Below are positions 17,333 to 26,124 of a stretch of DNA of 64,000 nt, piece by piece; positions within the stretch are counted from its first letter, which is position 1; every line of letters starts with the position of its first letter. Source of the stretch: an uncultured Rhodocyclaceae bacterium (lineage in GTDB: Bacteria > Pseudomonadota > Gammaproteobacteria > Burkholderiales > Rhodocyclaceae); the NCBI GenBank assembly GCA_907163075.1, contig CAJQTY010000003.1:548637-612636 (forward strand), given 5' to 3'. The notes beneath the pieces were generated by a model that was not told the origin of the DNA, did not search any database, and saw only the letters and a list, made by a program, of their open reading frames with translations. Made by a program: the position numbers and the translations under genes.

Positions 17333-17825
17333 CGAAAGCCTTATTTACCGCATACCTGCGGCCACGTGGAGCCTTAAGCTTCCAGGAAGCGTAGTCAAGC
17401 AGCTGATGTCCCATGCACAACGGCGATTATGGTCGAAGGAGTCCGTAGGACAGCTCTATTCAGAGGACCTTGCTGCCGGTGTCGTCTGTGTCGATGCTAT
17501 TACGAAGCTGCGCTCACGTTGGAGTAGCTACACCGGGGTCAAGTTGGATATTGCTGCTGTCACTGATGAGCGCGCGCAGTTTTTCACCAAAGGTTTGCAT
17601 TGCCTTGGCTTCTGGCACTCGCATCCGGAACCATTCCCTGTGCCATCTCAGGAAGACATCGCAATGGCTGCGGACCACGCTCGAGCAGGTCAACAGATAT
17701 TCGCAGGGATTGTTTTTATCATCGTCGGGACGGCCGCACCTCCAGATGGAATAGGCGTATGGGTCCATGACGGTAAAAAGCTTTGGCGAGCATTCGCACA
17801 ACACGTAGGCGGTCCGCTGACCTAA
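17325..17825 (+). CDS. cap3: CBASS Cap3, JAMM/MPN isopeptidase
   Basis: 166 residues with the full JAMM zinc-protease set: E39 (SKES), H98 and H100 in FWHSHP, then S108 and D111 in PSQED, giving HxH-x10-D. Cap3 reverses Cap2-made conjugates and restrains the system. The start overlaps the cap2 stop by eight bases, as expected for the last gene of a type II short CBASS operon. All catalytic residues are present, so the protein should be active. Confidence 0.9.
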   Translation: MIDESLIYRIPAATWSLKLPGSVVKQLMSHAQRRLWSKESVGQLYSEDLAAGVVCVDAITKLRSRWSSYTGVKLDIAAVTDERAQFFTKGLHCLGFWHSHPEPFPVPSQEDIAMAADHARAGQQIFAGIVFIIVGTAAPPDGIGVWVHDGKKLWRAFAQHVGGPLT

Positions 17826-17852
17826 GCCGGCAGCGGAAGCATGTTAGTTGTC

Positions 17853-17898
17853 GTTCATTGTCGTAAAAATCGCACATGCTATTTTTACGACAATGAAC
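17853..17898. repeat. 46-bp near-perfect palindrome downstream of CBASS
   Basis: The left arm GTTCATTGTCGTAAAAAT (17853-17870) and the right arm ATTTTTACGACAATGAAC (17881-17898) are exact complements of 18 bp around a 10-base loop. The pairing continues outward (GTTG/CAAC at the flanks) past a two-base mismatch. It sits about 28 bp after the cap3 stop. It lacks a terminal T-run, so it is an atypical terminator. Alternatives are a recombination or regulator site. Confidence 0.75.
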
Positions 17899-18070
17899 AG
17901 CAACGTCGCTCTAAAAAACGCATGGTGATGACGGACAAAAATTGCCCTACACCTAGCGGTCGGTGAAGTGCTGATTGGTATTTTTTAGGCAGAAATAAAG
18001 GATAACGTAGTTACCGTTTTTTCAGATTGATACCAAGGCAATGTGTTTCAGTTGAACATGGAAATTACTT

Positions 18071-19357
18071 ATGCTCGCCCTTGATGTTCATACGTATTTA
18101 ATTCCAGACATATTTCGTCGCTTCGCAGATGTAATTGGCGAGCAGCATTGGCGCAATCGCGTCCAACAATGCAAACAGGCGATGAGGGGGAATGTGTTCT
18201 TGCGCGAGCATCTGATGCGCGAGAACGATATGGCGTTCCAGTTGGACCGCCTAAGCGAGCTTGCCCAGCGGTTCGGACGCATCCCATTAGCTGAAGCAGA
18301 GAATCCTGCTCTCTATCCCGCAGGGAGCTTGGCGGCGCAGGCCCTGTCCATAATGAATACCGTCACGACGAAAGAAGCTGAACGATTCCGTCGGCGCATT
18401 CACGGGGCGTTCAAGAACCCAGCGGACATGCGAGGCCTGCGGCTTGAACTGACTGCGGCAACCCATTTCGCCAGGCGCGGCAGACGGATTTCTTGGCCGG
18501 AAACTAACGGAGCGGGAAACTTCGACCTTCTCGTTGAAGGTGATGGATACGAGCCCTTGGAGGTTGAATGTAAGTCAATCGGTGAGGACAAGGGACGCAG
18601 GATTCACCGTCCTGAGGTTTTGGACTTTGCTGCTCTCTTAAAACCCCATCTGCGTTCTACGATAGCTGGATTGGAAACAGGATTGTCAGTGGTTTTGACC
18701 GTGCCTGACAAGCTCCCGACTGCCTACAAAGAACGAGTTGAACTTGCCAAGTCCCTTGGGCAAGCCACTTTTGTTGGGAGCGATTGCTACCTTGCCGATG
18801 GTTCTGCTGTTCGAATAGCCGAATTTGATGCAAATCAGCTGGGCGATGCGCCTCTTCTTGACCATCGAGAATTGAGGTCGGCAGTGGACAGTATTAGCGG
18901 CACCGACAACTGTTCGGTGGTTCTCATTGGAACTCAGGCTGGCGGTGCGCTGGCTCTGACAATTCAAAGCCAGCGTGATGATGTGCTTATGACGTCTGTC
19001 TTTGGCACGCTTAGCGATGCAGCCAAACGCCAACTAACCGGTTCACGAGCAGGCATGCTCTTTACTGGCTTTGATGGCCTTAACGGGGAGCAGCTCCTCT
19101 CCGTCGCTGCACAGGACCAGGATTCATCGCAGCATCCGACTGCTCTTCGTGTGGCGGCTAGCAAGTTTCTATCTTCCAACACACGTGACCACCTAGTCGG
19201 TGTGGGTTTTGTGAGTAGAAGCGCCCTTCGGCCAATAAAGAGTGGGCTGATTGAGTCGGGAGGGACCGCGTACTATTTTCCAAAGCGGGAAAGTTCGTTT
19301 TGGTCGGACGGCTTTAGCGGGATGTTTGAGTGGTCGTCTGCTTCAAGCCGTGCATAA
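18071..19357 (+). CDS. PD-(D/E)XK nuclease-like protein (restriction-endonuclease fold)
   Basis: 428 residues. The middle region has the layout of a PD-(D/E)XK core: helix with E126 ([15 protein letters not shown]), then D152 (NFDLLV) and E166-x-K168 (LEVECKS), with strand-helix-strand spacing normal for the fold. The N-terminal 100 residues are helical and the C-terminal 230 residues are not recognised. No methyltransferase gene lies nearby, so it is not a simple type II restriction system. It stands alone, 245 bp after cap3 and on the same strand, between CBASS and the metal genes. A defence nuclease is plausible. Housekeeping repair is less likely in this setting. Confidence 0.6.
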   Translation: MLALDVHTYLIPDIFRRFADVIGEQHWRNRVQQCKQAMRGNVFLREHLMRENDMAFQLDRLSELAQRFGRIPLAEAENPALYPAGSLAAQALSIMNTVTTKEAERFRRRIHGAFKNPADMRGLRLELTAATHFARRGRRISWPETNGAGNFDLLVEGDGYEPLEVECKSIGEDKGRRIHRPEVLDFAALLKPHLRSTIAGLETGLSVVLTVPDKLPTAYKERVELAKSLGQATFVGSDCYLADGSAVRIAEFDANQLGDAPLLDHRELRSAVDSISGTDNCSVVLIGTQAGGALALTIQSQRDDVLMTSVFGTLSDAAKRQLTGSRAGMLFTGFDGLNGEQLLSVAAQDQDSSQHPTALRVAASKFLSSNTRDHLVGVGFVSRSALRPIKSGLIESGGTAYYFPKRESSFWSDGFSGMFEWSSASSRA

Positions 19358-19514
19358 GCAGGACCTCTGCAATTTAACAGGGGTTACCCGACTGGCACCA
19401 ATCAACCCGCAAAGTTCGTGGCAATACAGTCAGAGAAAGTCCCTACCATTACTCCGAGCACTGCCATTCAAAGCATGCCAAAATCAAAGTGACTCACAAA
19501 TCGGATTTGATACG

Positions 19515-19847
19515 TTGGAATTGCTTCGTCTTTCATTGTTGTTTGCAGTAACTGCTCTAGCTGAAATTATTGGCTGCTATCTGCCGTGGCTCGTACTTAA
19601 GCAAGGGAAAAGTCTTCTGTTGCTTCTGCCGTCTGCTATTTCGCTGGGACTGTTCGCCTGGTTGCTGACACTTCACCCGACAGCTGCCGGCAGAACGTAT
19701 GCCGCCTATGGCGGCATGTACATCACAGTAGCATTGGTTTGGCTTCGCGTAGTTGACGGCGTCTCTCTGACCCGTTGGGATATCGCCGGTGCGGCAATCG
19801 CGCTTGTAGGCATGACCGTGATTGCCATGCAGCCTTCGACGACCTGA
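19515..19847 (+). CDS. ynfA: YnfA/UPF0060 family small membrane protein
   Basis: With the TTG start at 19515 the product is 110 residues, the usual family length, and begins [21 protein letters not shown]. Conserved family motifs follow: [23 protein letters not shown] and [11 protein letters not shown]. Four hydrophobic helices span the protein. YnfA proteins belong to the small multidrug resistance-like group. Their substrate is not well defined, and they often travel with metal or drug resistance genes. The longer upstream frame (from 19251) overlaps the nuclease gene and is not family sequence. No strong ribosome-binding site is visible for the TTG. Confidence 0.8.
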   Translation: MELLRLSLLFAVTALAEIIGCYLPWLVLKQGKSLLLLLPSAISLGLFAWLLTLHPTAAGRTYAAYGGMYITVALVWLRVVDGVSLTRWDIAGAAIALVGMTVIAMQPSTT

Positions 19848-19888
19848 GGTCCTTCGTTTCCAAGGTCGTGGGTGGCCATAGACATTCC

Positions 19889-20344
19889 CTAGTCTGAATG
19901 CACGGAACGCAAATGACCTTTTTTCTTCGCCAGCGTGGCCGGCACCTCTTGCGATGTGTTGGACAACTCCGAGAGAATTCCGCATTGCTCTGCTGACCTC
20001 GTTTGACCACACGTTTGGCGGATTTCCTTGAGTTGCTTTTCCAGGACGCGAAGTTCCCGGATTCGGCGGGAGACATGGCCGATGTGTTCATCGAGTAGCA
20101 AGTTCACCTCGCCGCAGTTCTCATCGGGTGAGTCCTTGAGCCGAAGCAGTACGCGTACCTCATCCAGGGACATGTCCAATCCGCGGCAGTAGCGAACGAA
20201 CTGCAGTCTCTCAAGATGGTTCTCTTCATAGACCCGGTAGTTACCCAACGTTCTGCCGGGCTTCGGCAGGATGCCTTCGCGTTCGTAGTAACGGATGGTT
20301 TCAACGGGTGTTGCCGACGCTGTAGCAAGGTCACCAATCTTCAT
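19889..20344 (-). CDS. cadR: Cd(II)/Pb(II)-responsive MerR-family regulator CadR
   Basis: 151 residues. An N-terminal MerR winged helix (MKIGDLATASATPVETIRYY) is followed by the dimerisation helix and metal-binding cysteines C77 (DENCGEV), C112 and C121 (TCGQTRSAEQC), the CadR/PbrR pattern. The C-terminal tail is histidine-poor but basic. The ATG at 20344 is chosen because the protein family starts there. It is divergent from cadA with the shared operator between them, so it should repress or activate cadA and itself according to bound metal. Confidence 0.88.
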   Translation of the reverse strand: MKIGDLATASATPVETIRYYEREGILPKPGRTLGNYRVYEENHLERLQFVRYCRGLDMSLDEVRVLLRLKDSPDENCGEVNLLLDEHIGHVSRRIRELRVLEKQLKEIRQTCGQTRSAEQCGILSELSNTSQEVPATLAKKKGHLRSVHSD

Positions 20345-20382
20345 GAGAATTCTCCACAAGGAATAGGGAAAGTATAAGGCGG

Positions 20383-20413
20383 TTGACTCTCTAGTAGCTA
20401 CAGGGTTTCTAAT
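20383..20413 (+). promoter_or_regulatory. MerR-type promoter and CadR operator for cadA
   Basis: A -35 element TTGACT (20383-20388) and a -10-like TCTAAT (20408-20413) are separated by 19 bp, the overlong spacing typical of MerR-activated promoters. The spacer holds an imperfect dyad, ACTCTCTAG-TAG-CTACAGGGT (20386-20406), similar to known cad/pbr operators. Confidence 0.75.
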
Positions 20414-20438
20414 GCCCGTAACTTCACGGAGATTGACC

Positions 20439-22679
20439 ATGTCCATTGAGCACGACCACCCAGACCAGACTTCCGCGCAAGCGCCAATTGCCAGCGCTTG
20501 CGGTTGTGCTCATGCCTGCAACACCGGCGGCTCTGTTGAACCAACAGCAGTGGTCGTTGGCAGTGACACCGGCGCGCTCCTGCTTCGTGTGCCGGCAATG
20601 GATTGTCCGACCGAGGAGGGAATGATTCGAGCGGCACTCGAGCGTTTTAACAGCATCCGACGCCTGACCTTCGACTTGCCAGGACGGGCATTGAGCATCG
20701 ATGCACCACAGGAATCCTGGTCTGACATCGTTGCCGCCATCGGTGGCGCCGGATTCAAGTCCGAAACGCTCAGTGAGCCTGTAGCACCCGAGGAAGGTAT
20801 GCAACGGCTACGGCGGGAATCCGTTCGACTCATTGCCTCGCTTGTGGTTGCGGCCTTGGCGGAACTCCTTGCCATCGTCGCCCCTGAAACGTTCATCTGG
20901 AAGGCAACCGGCATGTCGGTTGCCGCCATCGCCATTGGCCTTGCTGGCCTGTCGGTGTACAAAAAAGGTTTATCGGGTCTGCTTGCCGGGCAGCTCAACA
21001 TCAGCGCATTGATGGCTGTTGCGGTTACCGGGGCCTTCCTTATCGGCCAATGGCCGGAGGCCGCTATGGTGATGGCCCTCTACTCGCTGGCCGAGCTCAT
21101 TGAGGCCCGTGCAGTGGACCGTGCCCGAAATGCAATCAAGGGCTTATTGGACCTCTCCCCTCAACAAGCCGAGGTGTTGCAGCCGGATGCCTCGTGGGCG
21201 GCTGTGCCAGCGAAGACCGTCGTCGTTGGCGCCATTGTGCGCGTGCGCCCGGGCGAGCGTTTTGCCCTGGACGGTCAGGTGACCACCGGAAATGGTGCCG
21301 TCGACCAATCACCGGTCACTGGCGAGAGCATTCCTGTCGAGAAAGGCCCGGGCGACGACGTATTCGCCGGCACCATCAACCAGAACGGTTCGCTGGAATT
21401 CGCAGTCACGGCCCCGGCCAACGACACGGTGCTCGCACGAATCATCCATGCGGTGGAAGAGGCTCAAGGCGCGCGGGCCCCAACACAGCGCATCGTTGAC
21501 CGCTTCGCTGCCGTATACACGCCCGCCATCTTCATTCTGGCCATCGCGGTCGCAGTCGGTGCCCCTCTGCTTTTAGGCGTGGGCTGGGTGGGTAGCCTCT
21601 ACAAGGCTCTTGTTCTGCTGGTTATTGCTTGTCCGTGTGCTCTGGTGATTTCGACGCCAGTCACCGTAGTCAGTGGATTGGCCGCTGCAGCGCGCCGCGG
21701 CATTCTTATCAAAGGCGGTATCTATCTCGAGGAAGCGCGCAAACTGAAGATTGTTGCCTTGGATAAAACAGGCACTGTCACCGAGGGCCGGCCCAAGCTG
21801 GTCGCGCAACAAGTCTTGGTGCAGAGCCCATCGGAGATAGGCATTTTGTGCATCGCGCGAAGCTTGGCCGGTCGCTCCGACCACCCGGTATCTAAGGCTG
21901 TCGCATCGGGACTGAGCGGCGAACTGCTGCCGGTCGAGCGCTTCAGTGCGGAGATTGGCCGCGGAGTTTATGGTACGGTTCAGGGCAAAGAATACGTCCT
22001 TGGCAATCATCGCTGGATTCACGAGCGCAACCAGTGTTCGGACGAGCTCGAAGCCCTGATGCACGAGCAAGAACTCCAGGGGCGCACCGTTACCGTTCTG
22101 GCAAACGCTGACGGAGTGCTGGCATTGTTTGCCGTTGCGGACACCACCAAAGCAACGTCCAAACAGGCTATCAGTGAGCTCCTGGCGCTCGGTGTCACAC
22201 CCGTAATGCTGACGGGCGACAACCCGGCGACCGCGCAGAGCATTGCCGCGCAGGCCGGCATAACCGATGTACGAGCCAATCTCTTGCCTCAAGAGAAGCT
22301 CGACGTCATCAAGGCGGCAAGTGCAGAGAATGTGGTCGCCATGGTCGGCGACGGCATCAACGATGCGCCTGCGTTGGCTGCGGCAAGCATCGGTTTTGCC
22401 ATGGGAAGTGCCGGCACGCACACGGCGATGGAGGCGGCCGATGTGGTCATCATGAATGATGACCTTCGACGTGTACCGGAGACGATTCGTTTGTCGATGC
22501 GCACCCATACCGTGCTGTGGCAGAACATCACTTTGGCTCTGGGTATCAAGCTGGTTTTCTTGGTGCTCGCTCTTTTCAATGGCGCAACGATGTGGATGGC
22601 CGTTTTCGCGGATATGGGTGCAAGCTTATTGGTGGTATTCAATGGCCTGCGCCTGCTTAAAGGCGTCGAGAGAACGTAG
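20439..22679 (+). CDS. cadA: Heavy-metal P1B-type ATPase (Cd/Zn/Pb efflux), CadA
   Basis: 746 residues. A Cys/His-rich N-terminus (CGCAHAC) is followed by an HMA-like domain with the MDCPTEE variant typical of Zn/Cd/Pb pumps. Then come the membrane helices with the CPC ion-binding motif (IACPCALVIS), the phosphorylation site DKTGTVT and the hinge GDGINDAP. It pumps divalent Cd, Zn or Pb out of the cytoplasm. The ATG at 20439 has a CGGAG ribosome-binding site. The upstream ATG at 20412 lies in the promoter. Regulation by CadR is indicated by the divergent promoter. Confidence 0.93.
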   Translation: MSIEHDHPDQTSAQAPIASACGCAHACNTGGSVEPTAVVVGSDTGALLLRVPAMDCPTEEGMIRAALERFNSIRRLTFDLPGRALSIDAPQESWSDIVAAIGGAGFKSETLSEPVAPEEGMQRLRRESVRLIASLVVAALAELLAIVAPETFIWKATGMSVAAIAIGLAGLSVYKKGLSGLLAGQLNISALMAVAVTGAFLIGQWPEAAMVMALYSLAELIEARAVDRARNAIKGLLDLSPQQAEVLQPDASWAAVPAKTVVVGAIVRVRPGERFALDGQVTTGNGAVDQSPVTGESIPVEKGPGDDVFAGTINQNGSLEFAVTAPANDTVLARIIHAVEEAQGARAPTQRIVDRFAAVYTPAIFILAIAVAVGAPLLLGVGWVGSLYKALVLLVIACPCALVISTPVTVVSGLAAAARRGILIKGGIYLEEARKLKIVALDKTGTVTEGRPKLVAQQVLVQSPSEIGILCIARSLAGRSDHPVSKAVASGLSGELLPVERFSAEIGRGVYGTVQGKEYVLGNHRWIHERNQCSDELEALMHEQELQGRTVTVLANADGVLALFAVADTTKATSKQAISELLALGVTPVMLTGDNPATAQSIAAQAGITDVRANLLPQEKLDVIKAASAENVVAMVGDGINDAPALAAASIGFAMGSAGTHTAMEAADVVIMNDDLRRVPETIRLSMRTHTVLWQNITLALGIKLVFLVLALFNGATMWMAVFADMGASLLVVFNGLRLLKGVERT

Positions 22680-22724
22680 TGAATGGAACTTCTTTTACGA
22701 ACGCAAAAATGTAGCCGTTAGCGT

Positions 22725-23780
22725 CTAGTGGGCATGACCTTGATGATGAGTATCCGGGAAATGGGCATGCGTATGCAGCATTGGCTCATGCCGGTGGAGG
22801 TGCACATGTTTCTCGTCGAGTGAGACAGGAAAATCATGGTTATGCCGGTGATGCTCGTCGTGGCTGTGCTCATGAGTATGTTCTATGGATAAGTGAGCGT
22901 GCGCATGTTCATGCCGTTCCGTCAGGTGGAGCCAGATGCCAACCGCCATGAGTAGTCCGGCCACCACCAGCCTTGTAGTGATGGGCTCGCCAGCTATCAG
23001 AGCAAGGACGGCACCAATGAACGGTGCTACGGAAAAATACGCTCCCGTGCGAGCGGTGCCCAGGTGCCGCATACCCACAACGAACAAGACCAGACTCACG
23101 CCGTAAGCCAGAAACCCAACCCCCATGGCGGCGGCCGTGGTCGGCCAGGCCGGCAACCTATCTCCCAGCATGAAAGCCAGTAGGAGATTCGCGCTGCCAG
23201 CGGCGAGGCCCTTCACCATGGCAATCCAGGTCGCATCGGCCAGAGAGACCTTGCGCGTCAGGTTGTTGTCGATTCCCCACGCCAAGCATGCCCCAAGTAT
23301 GGCAAGGGCCGGCAGCGCACCGGAAAAATGTGCCTCCTCTGGCCAACTCAGGACCACCGCACCGGTGGCGATGGCCGCCATGCCGAGCGCAATACGTCGG
23401 TCAAAGTTTTCCTTGAACACCACCCAAGCCAGTAGCGCCGTCAGCACGCCCTCGGCATTTAGCAGCAGAGCCGCACCGGAAGCCGGCATGCTGGCCAATC
23501 CGAACATCAACAGAACCGGTCCCGCGATGCCCCCTGACAGAATGGCCCCGGCCAGCCAACCAGTCTCATGGCGGGCAAGTTGCACGGGTTCGGCCCGTTT
23601 AAGCCGGCGGAAGAGCATTAGGCCAATTCCGGAGCCAAGATAAAACAGACCGGCAAGTAACCAGGGCCCCACGTCACGCAACAACAGTTTGGCCAGTGGG
23701 GTTCCGGCGCCGAAGAGTAGCGCTGCCCCCAGGGCGGCAGCGACGCCTGGTTTTAGCAGAGGGACTTGAACTTTCATCAT
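22725..23780 (-). CDS. DMT/EamA-family transporter with histidine-rich C-terminus
   Basis: 351 residues with ten hydrophobic segments of the EamA (drug/metabolite transporter) type, starting PGVAAALGAALLFGAGTPLA. The last 65 residues are extremely rich in histidine (HEHAHAHLSIEHTHEHSHDE and later HVHLHRHEPMLHTHAH), a likely metal-binding tail. This arrangement is found in metal-resistance islands, and a role in Zn/Cd/Ni/Co handling is inferred. ATG at 23780 (MMKVQVP) is preferred to a TTG at 23810. It converges with cadA. Confidence 0.75.
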   Translation of the reverse strand: MMKVQVPLLKPGVAAALGAALLFGAGTPLAKLLLRDVGPWLLAGLFYLGSGIGLMLFRRLKRAEPVQLARHETGWLAGAILSGGIAGPVLLMFGLASMPASGAALLLNAEGVLTALLAWVVFKENFDRRIALGMAAIATGAVVLSWPEEAHFSGALPALAILGACLAWGIDNNLTRKVSLADATWIAMVKGLAAGSANLLLAFMLGDRLPAWPTTAAAMGVGFLAYGVSLVLFVVGMRHLGTARTGAYFSVAPFIGAVLALIAGEPITTRLVVAGLLMAVGIWLHLTERHEHAHAHLSIEHTHEHSHDEHHRHNHDFPVSLDEKHVHLHRHEPMLHTHAHFPDTHHQGHAH

Positions 23781-23873
23781 GTTTGGCGGCCTAGTAACAG
23801 CGGATATCAAGGATAGGGTACCGCTACTCTTGCGGCGACCGGACCGTTTTCTATTTCAATGGGTTGGACCTTT

Positions 23874-24386
23874 ATGAAAAGCTTAATACTCTGTCTGACT
23901 TTGGCCATGGCTTCGATTCTGCCGCAATGGGCTTTTGCTGCTGATGCTCAACGCCAAGCCGATGTTGCCGAGCGCGGCAAGGACGTCATGCCGTTCAGCC
24001 TCAATGCCACAACGCACATATTTACCAAAACCGCCGAGGGCGGAATTCAACGCGTCGTGGCCAAGAATGTTGCGGACCGGGAGCAGACGAAGCTCGTGAG
24101 GGAACACTTGAAGGAAATAAAAAAGCAGTTTCTCCAAGGCGATTTCTCCGGGCCTTCGCACATCCATGGACAGGACATGCCCGGGCTGGACGAGCTCCGT
24201 TCAGCCAAGCCAGGGCAAATCACCATCAAGTATCGAGATATTGAAGGTGGAGCCGAACTTGCCTATCGAACATCGGACCCGACGAAAGTGGCCGCTTTGC
24301 ACAAATGGTTCGACGCCCAGCTCTCCGACCATGGCTCCGATGCCATGGCGGGGCACCAGCATCATCACGACATGTCTCCGCAGTGA
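23874..24386 (+). CDS. Exported periplasmic protein with His-rich C-terminus
   Basis: 170 residues with a clear Sec signal peptide (MKSLILCLTLAMASILPQWA, cleavage after AFA), so the product is periplasmic. The mature part contains ATTHIFTKTAEGGIQ and a HIHGQDMPGL segment, and the end is HQHHHDMSPQ. Such proteins are often labelled aspartate carbamoyltransferase in databases, which the sequence does not support. A metal-binding or metal-sensing role in the periplasm is inferred from the histidines and the neighbours. The ATG at 23874 is chosen because the signal peptide starts there. Confidence 0.6.
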   Translation: MKSLILCLTLAMASILPQWAFAADAQRQADVAERGKDVMPFSLNATTHIFTKTAEGGIQRVVAKNVADREQTKLVREHLKEIKKQFLQGDFSGPSHIHGQDMPGLDELRSAKPGQITIKYRDIEGGAELAYRTSDPTKVAALHKWFDAQLSDHGSDAMAGHQHHHDMSPQ

Positions 24387-24481
24387 TGCGCCTCTGCTTG
24401 CCGAAATGCTCTTGATGACCATGACGTGATGCCGCGAATCGTTTACACGAAAGATTAACCGCTCGGTCCGGCGTCAACATG

Positions 24482-24838
24482 TCAGAAGGAAATAACCTTG
24501 TCACTGTCCACGACCCAATCGGTCAGGGCCTGCATGGTAGATTTCTCCGCCCCTTCAAAATAGGGATGGTTCTTGTAAATTCCGCAGCGCGCCATGCATG
24601 TACCACAGACCTTGACCACTGCCCCTTTGGCAATCAGGTCCTTGAGCATTTGCGAAAGGTCCTGGTCGTATCCTTCCGGCGGTCGGCAAACATCCCTTGC
24701 CATGTCGACCGCATCGTTCATCAGGAAAATGCGCACTTCATGGTTGCCTTCGACAAGTTTTCCAGCCAGACGTAGCCCGTTCCAGGTCACATCCGTGTTG
24801 TCGTACGGTTCGCGGTTAAAAATCAGCAGGGCCTTCAT
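24482..24838 (-). CDS. DsrE-family sulfur-relay-like protein
   Basis: 118 residues of the DsrE/DsrF-like fold: start MKALLIFNREPYDNTDVTWN, a strand VRIFLMNDAVDMA and a cysteine cluster KVCGTCMARCGI (about 78-88). Members transfer sulfane sulfur or bind metals through such cysteines. The ATG at 24838 has an AAGGA site and fits the family start. It is the last gene of a minus-strand set after an ArsR-rhodanese gene and a methyltransferase, suggesting a sulfur or metal/metalloid stress function. Confidence 0.75.
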   Translation of the reverse strand: MKALLIFNREPYDNTDVTWNGLRLAGKLVEGNHEVRIFLMNDAVDMARDVCRPPEGYDQDLSQMLKDLIAKGAVVKVCGTCMARCGIYKNHPYFEGAEKSTMQALTDWVVDSDKVISF

Positions 24839-24861
24839 GGTGGATTCCTTGCAGTTGGGAT

Positions 24862-25455
24862 TTAGCGTGTGGCCAACAATCCAAAATGAAACGGACAAGA
24901 GCTTTGTAAATCGACGGTCTGGATTGAGCGAAAACCCGCCTCTTTGAGCCAAGTGCGGCACTGTTCGGGGGTTGGACGGATGTCTAGCGAGGGTCCGCGC
25001 GGCGTTTGAATGTCGCTGCGCCAATGCATGACGGAAAGCGTGCCGCCGACCTGCAGGATGCGATGGGCTTCTTGCAAAAGCGTGATGGGGTGCTCAAGAT
25101 GCAGCAGGTTGTAAATCATGGCATGTGTTTGCGAACCCGATTCCAGTCCCGTACCGTTAGCCACGAAATCACATAAATCCACGCGTATGTTTTTGAGTTG
25201 AGTGACTGCAGCTTGGTGCTGTACTCGTGCCACCATCTCCGGTTCAATATCCAGCGCAGTCACGGTGCCGTTGCAGCGGCGGGCGACCGGGAGGGTGAAC
25301 GTGCCGTAACCACAACCGAATTCAACCGTATCCCCGTGTATACCATCGGCCCCAACGAAAAGTCTGATGGTGGCGTCTGCATCAAAGAAGCTGTCCCACC
25401 AACTTTCTTCGGGCATACCGCTTTCACGGCCCTTCATATTGGCCACATGATTCAT
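24862..25455 (-). CDS. Class I SAM-dependent methyltransferase
   Basis: 197 residues with the SAM-binding motif VEFGCGYGTFTLPVA, the acidic loop after ALDIEPEMV, and NLLHLEHPITLLQEAHRILQVGG typical of ubiE-like small-molecule methyltransferases. The ATG at 25455 overlaps the stop of the ArsR-rhodanese gene (ATGA), so the two are coupled. The substrate is unknown. A metalloid or metal-stress link is inferred from the operon. Confidence 0.8.
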   Translation of the reverse strand: MNHVANMKGRESGMPEESWWDSFFDADATIRLFVGADGIHGDTVEFGCGYGTFTLPVARRCNGTVTALDIEPEMVARVQHQAAVTQLKNIRVDLCDFVANGTGLESGSQTHAMIYNLLHLEHPITLLQEAHRILQVGGTLSVMHWRSDIQTPRGPSLDIRPTPEQCRTWLKEAGFRSIQTVDLQSSCPFHFGLLATR

Positions 25456-26117
25456 GCGGCCGCCAGTTCCACGGGCATGCCGGCCGCTTGCCATTCGCTC
25501 ACCCCATCACGAATTTTGCGTACGCGGTAGCCTTTCGCAGCAAGCAAGGCTACGGCCTGGTCGGACATGACGCAGAATGGGCCGCGGCAATAGGCCACGA
25601 TTTCCTTGTCAGTGGGCAAATCTGCCAGGCGGGCTTCCAAGTCGGCAAGAGGCAAGGAACAGGCAAATGGCAGGTGAGCGACATCGAATTCAGCTTTGGG
25701 GCGAACGTCGATGACGAGCACCTCGCCGCGACGGGCCTGTTCCAACAACTGGGAATGATTCACGCCGGTCATGCTGTCAGGGGCAGAAGTCATCTGGGCA
25801 AGTGCGTACTGGAGTTCGAGCAGATGGGCTTCCGCCACTTGGCGCATGGCCACCCACAATGCGGCCACATCGTTACCTGTGAGCTTGTAGACCATGAATT
25901 TCCCGTCACGCTTTGCCGTGACCAGGTGCGCTTCTCTCAGCGTTTTCAGATGCGCGCTGGCTAGCTTGATGTCGATACCCAGTTCGTTGGCCAGGACATC
26001 GACTGTTTTCTCGCCTTGTGCCAACAGCTCCAGCAACTCCAGTCGCTTTGGACTGGATGTGGCTTTGCCGATGCGGGCAACCTGTTCGTAGAGGATATTA
26101 TTTTCTACGGTTTCCAT
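25452..26117 (-). CDS. ArsR-family regulator fused to a rhodanese domain
   Basis: 221 residues. An N-terminal ArsR winged helix (ARIGKATSSPKRLELLELLA, then LGIDIKLASAHLKTLREA) is followed by a C-terminal rhodanese domain (about 120-215) with the active-site loop YCRGPFCVMS, whose first cysteine is the expected sulfur carrier. Such fusions regulate sulfur, metal or redox stress genes. ATG at 26117 is the family start. A palindrome immediately upstream is the likely autoregulatory operator. It leads an operon with a methyltransferase and a DsrE protein. Confidence 0.85.
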   Translation of the reverse strand: METVENNILYEQVARIGKATSSPKRLELLELLAQGEKTVDVLANELGIDIKLASAHLKTLREAHLVTAKRDGKFMVYKLTGNDVAALWVAMRQVAEAHLLELQYALAQMTSAPDSMTGVNHSQLLEQARRGEVLVIDVRPKAEFDVAHLPFACSLPLADLEARLADLPTDKEIVAYCRGPFCVMSDQAVALLAAKGYRVRKIRDGVSEWQAAGMPVELAAA

Positions 26118-26124
26118 AATTCGC

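Noticed and set aside
23859-24386. Aspartate carbamoyltransferase label
   Set aside because: The protein is a short exported protein without any carbamoyltransferase motif.
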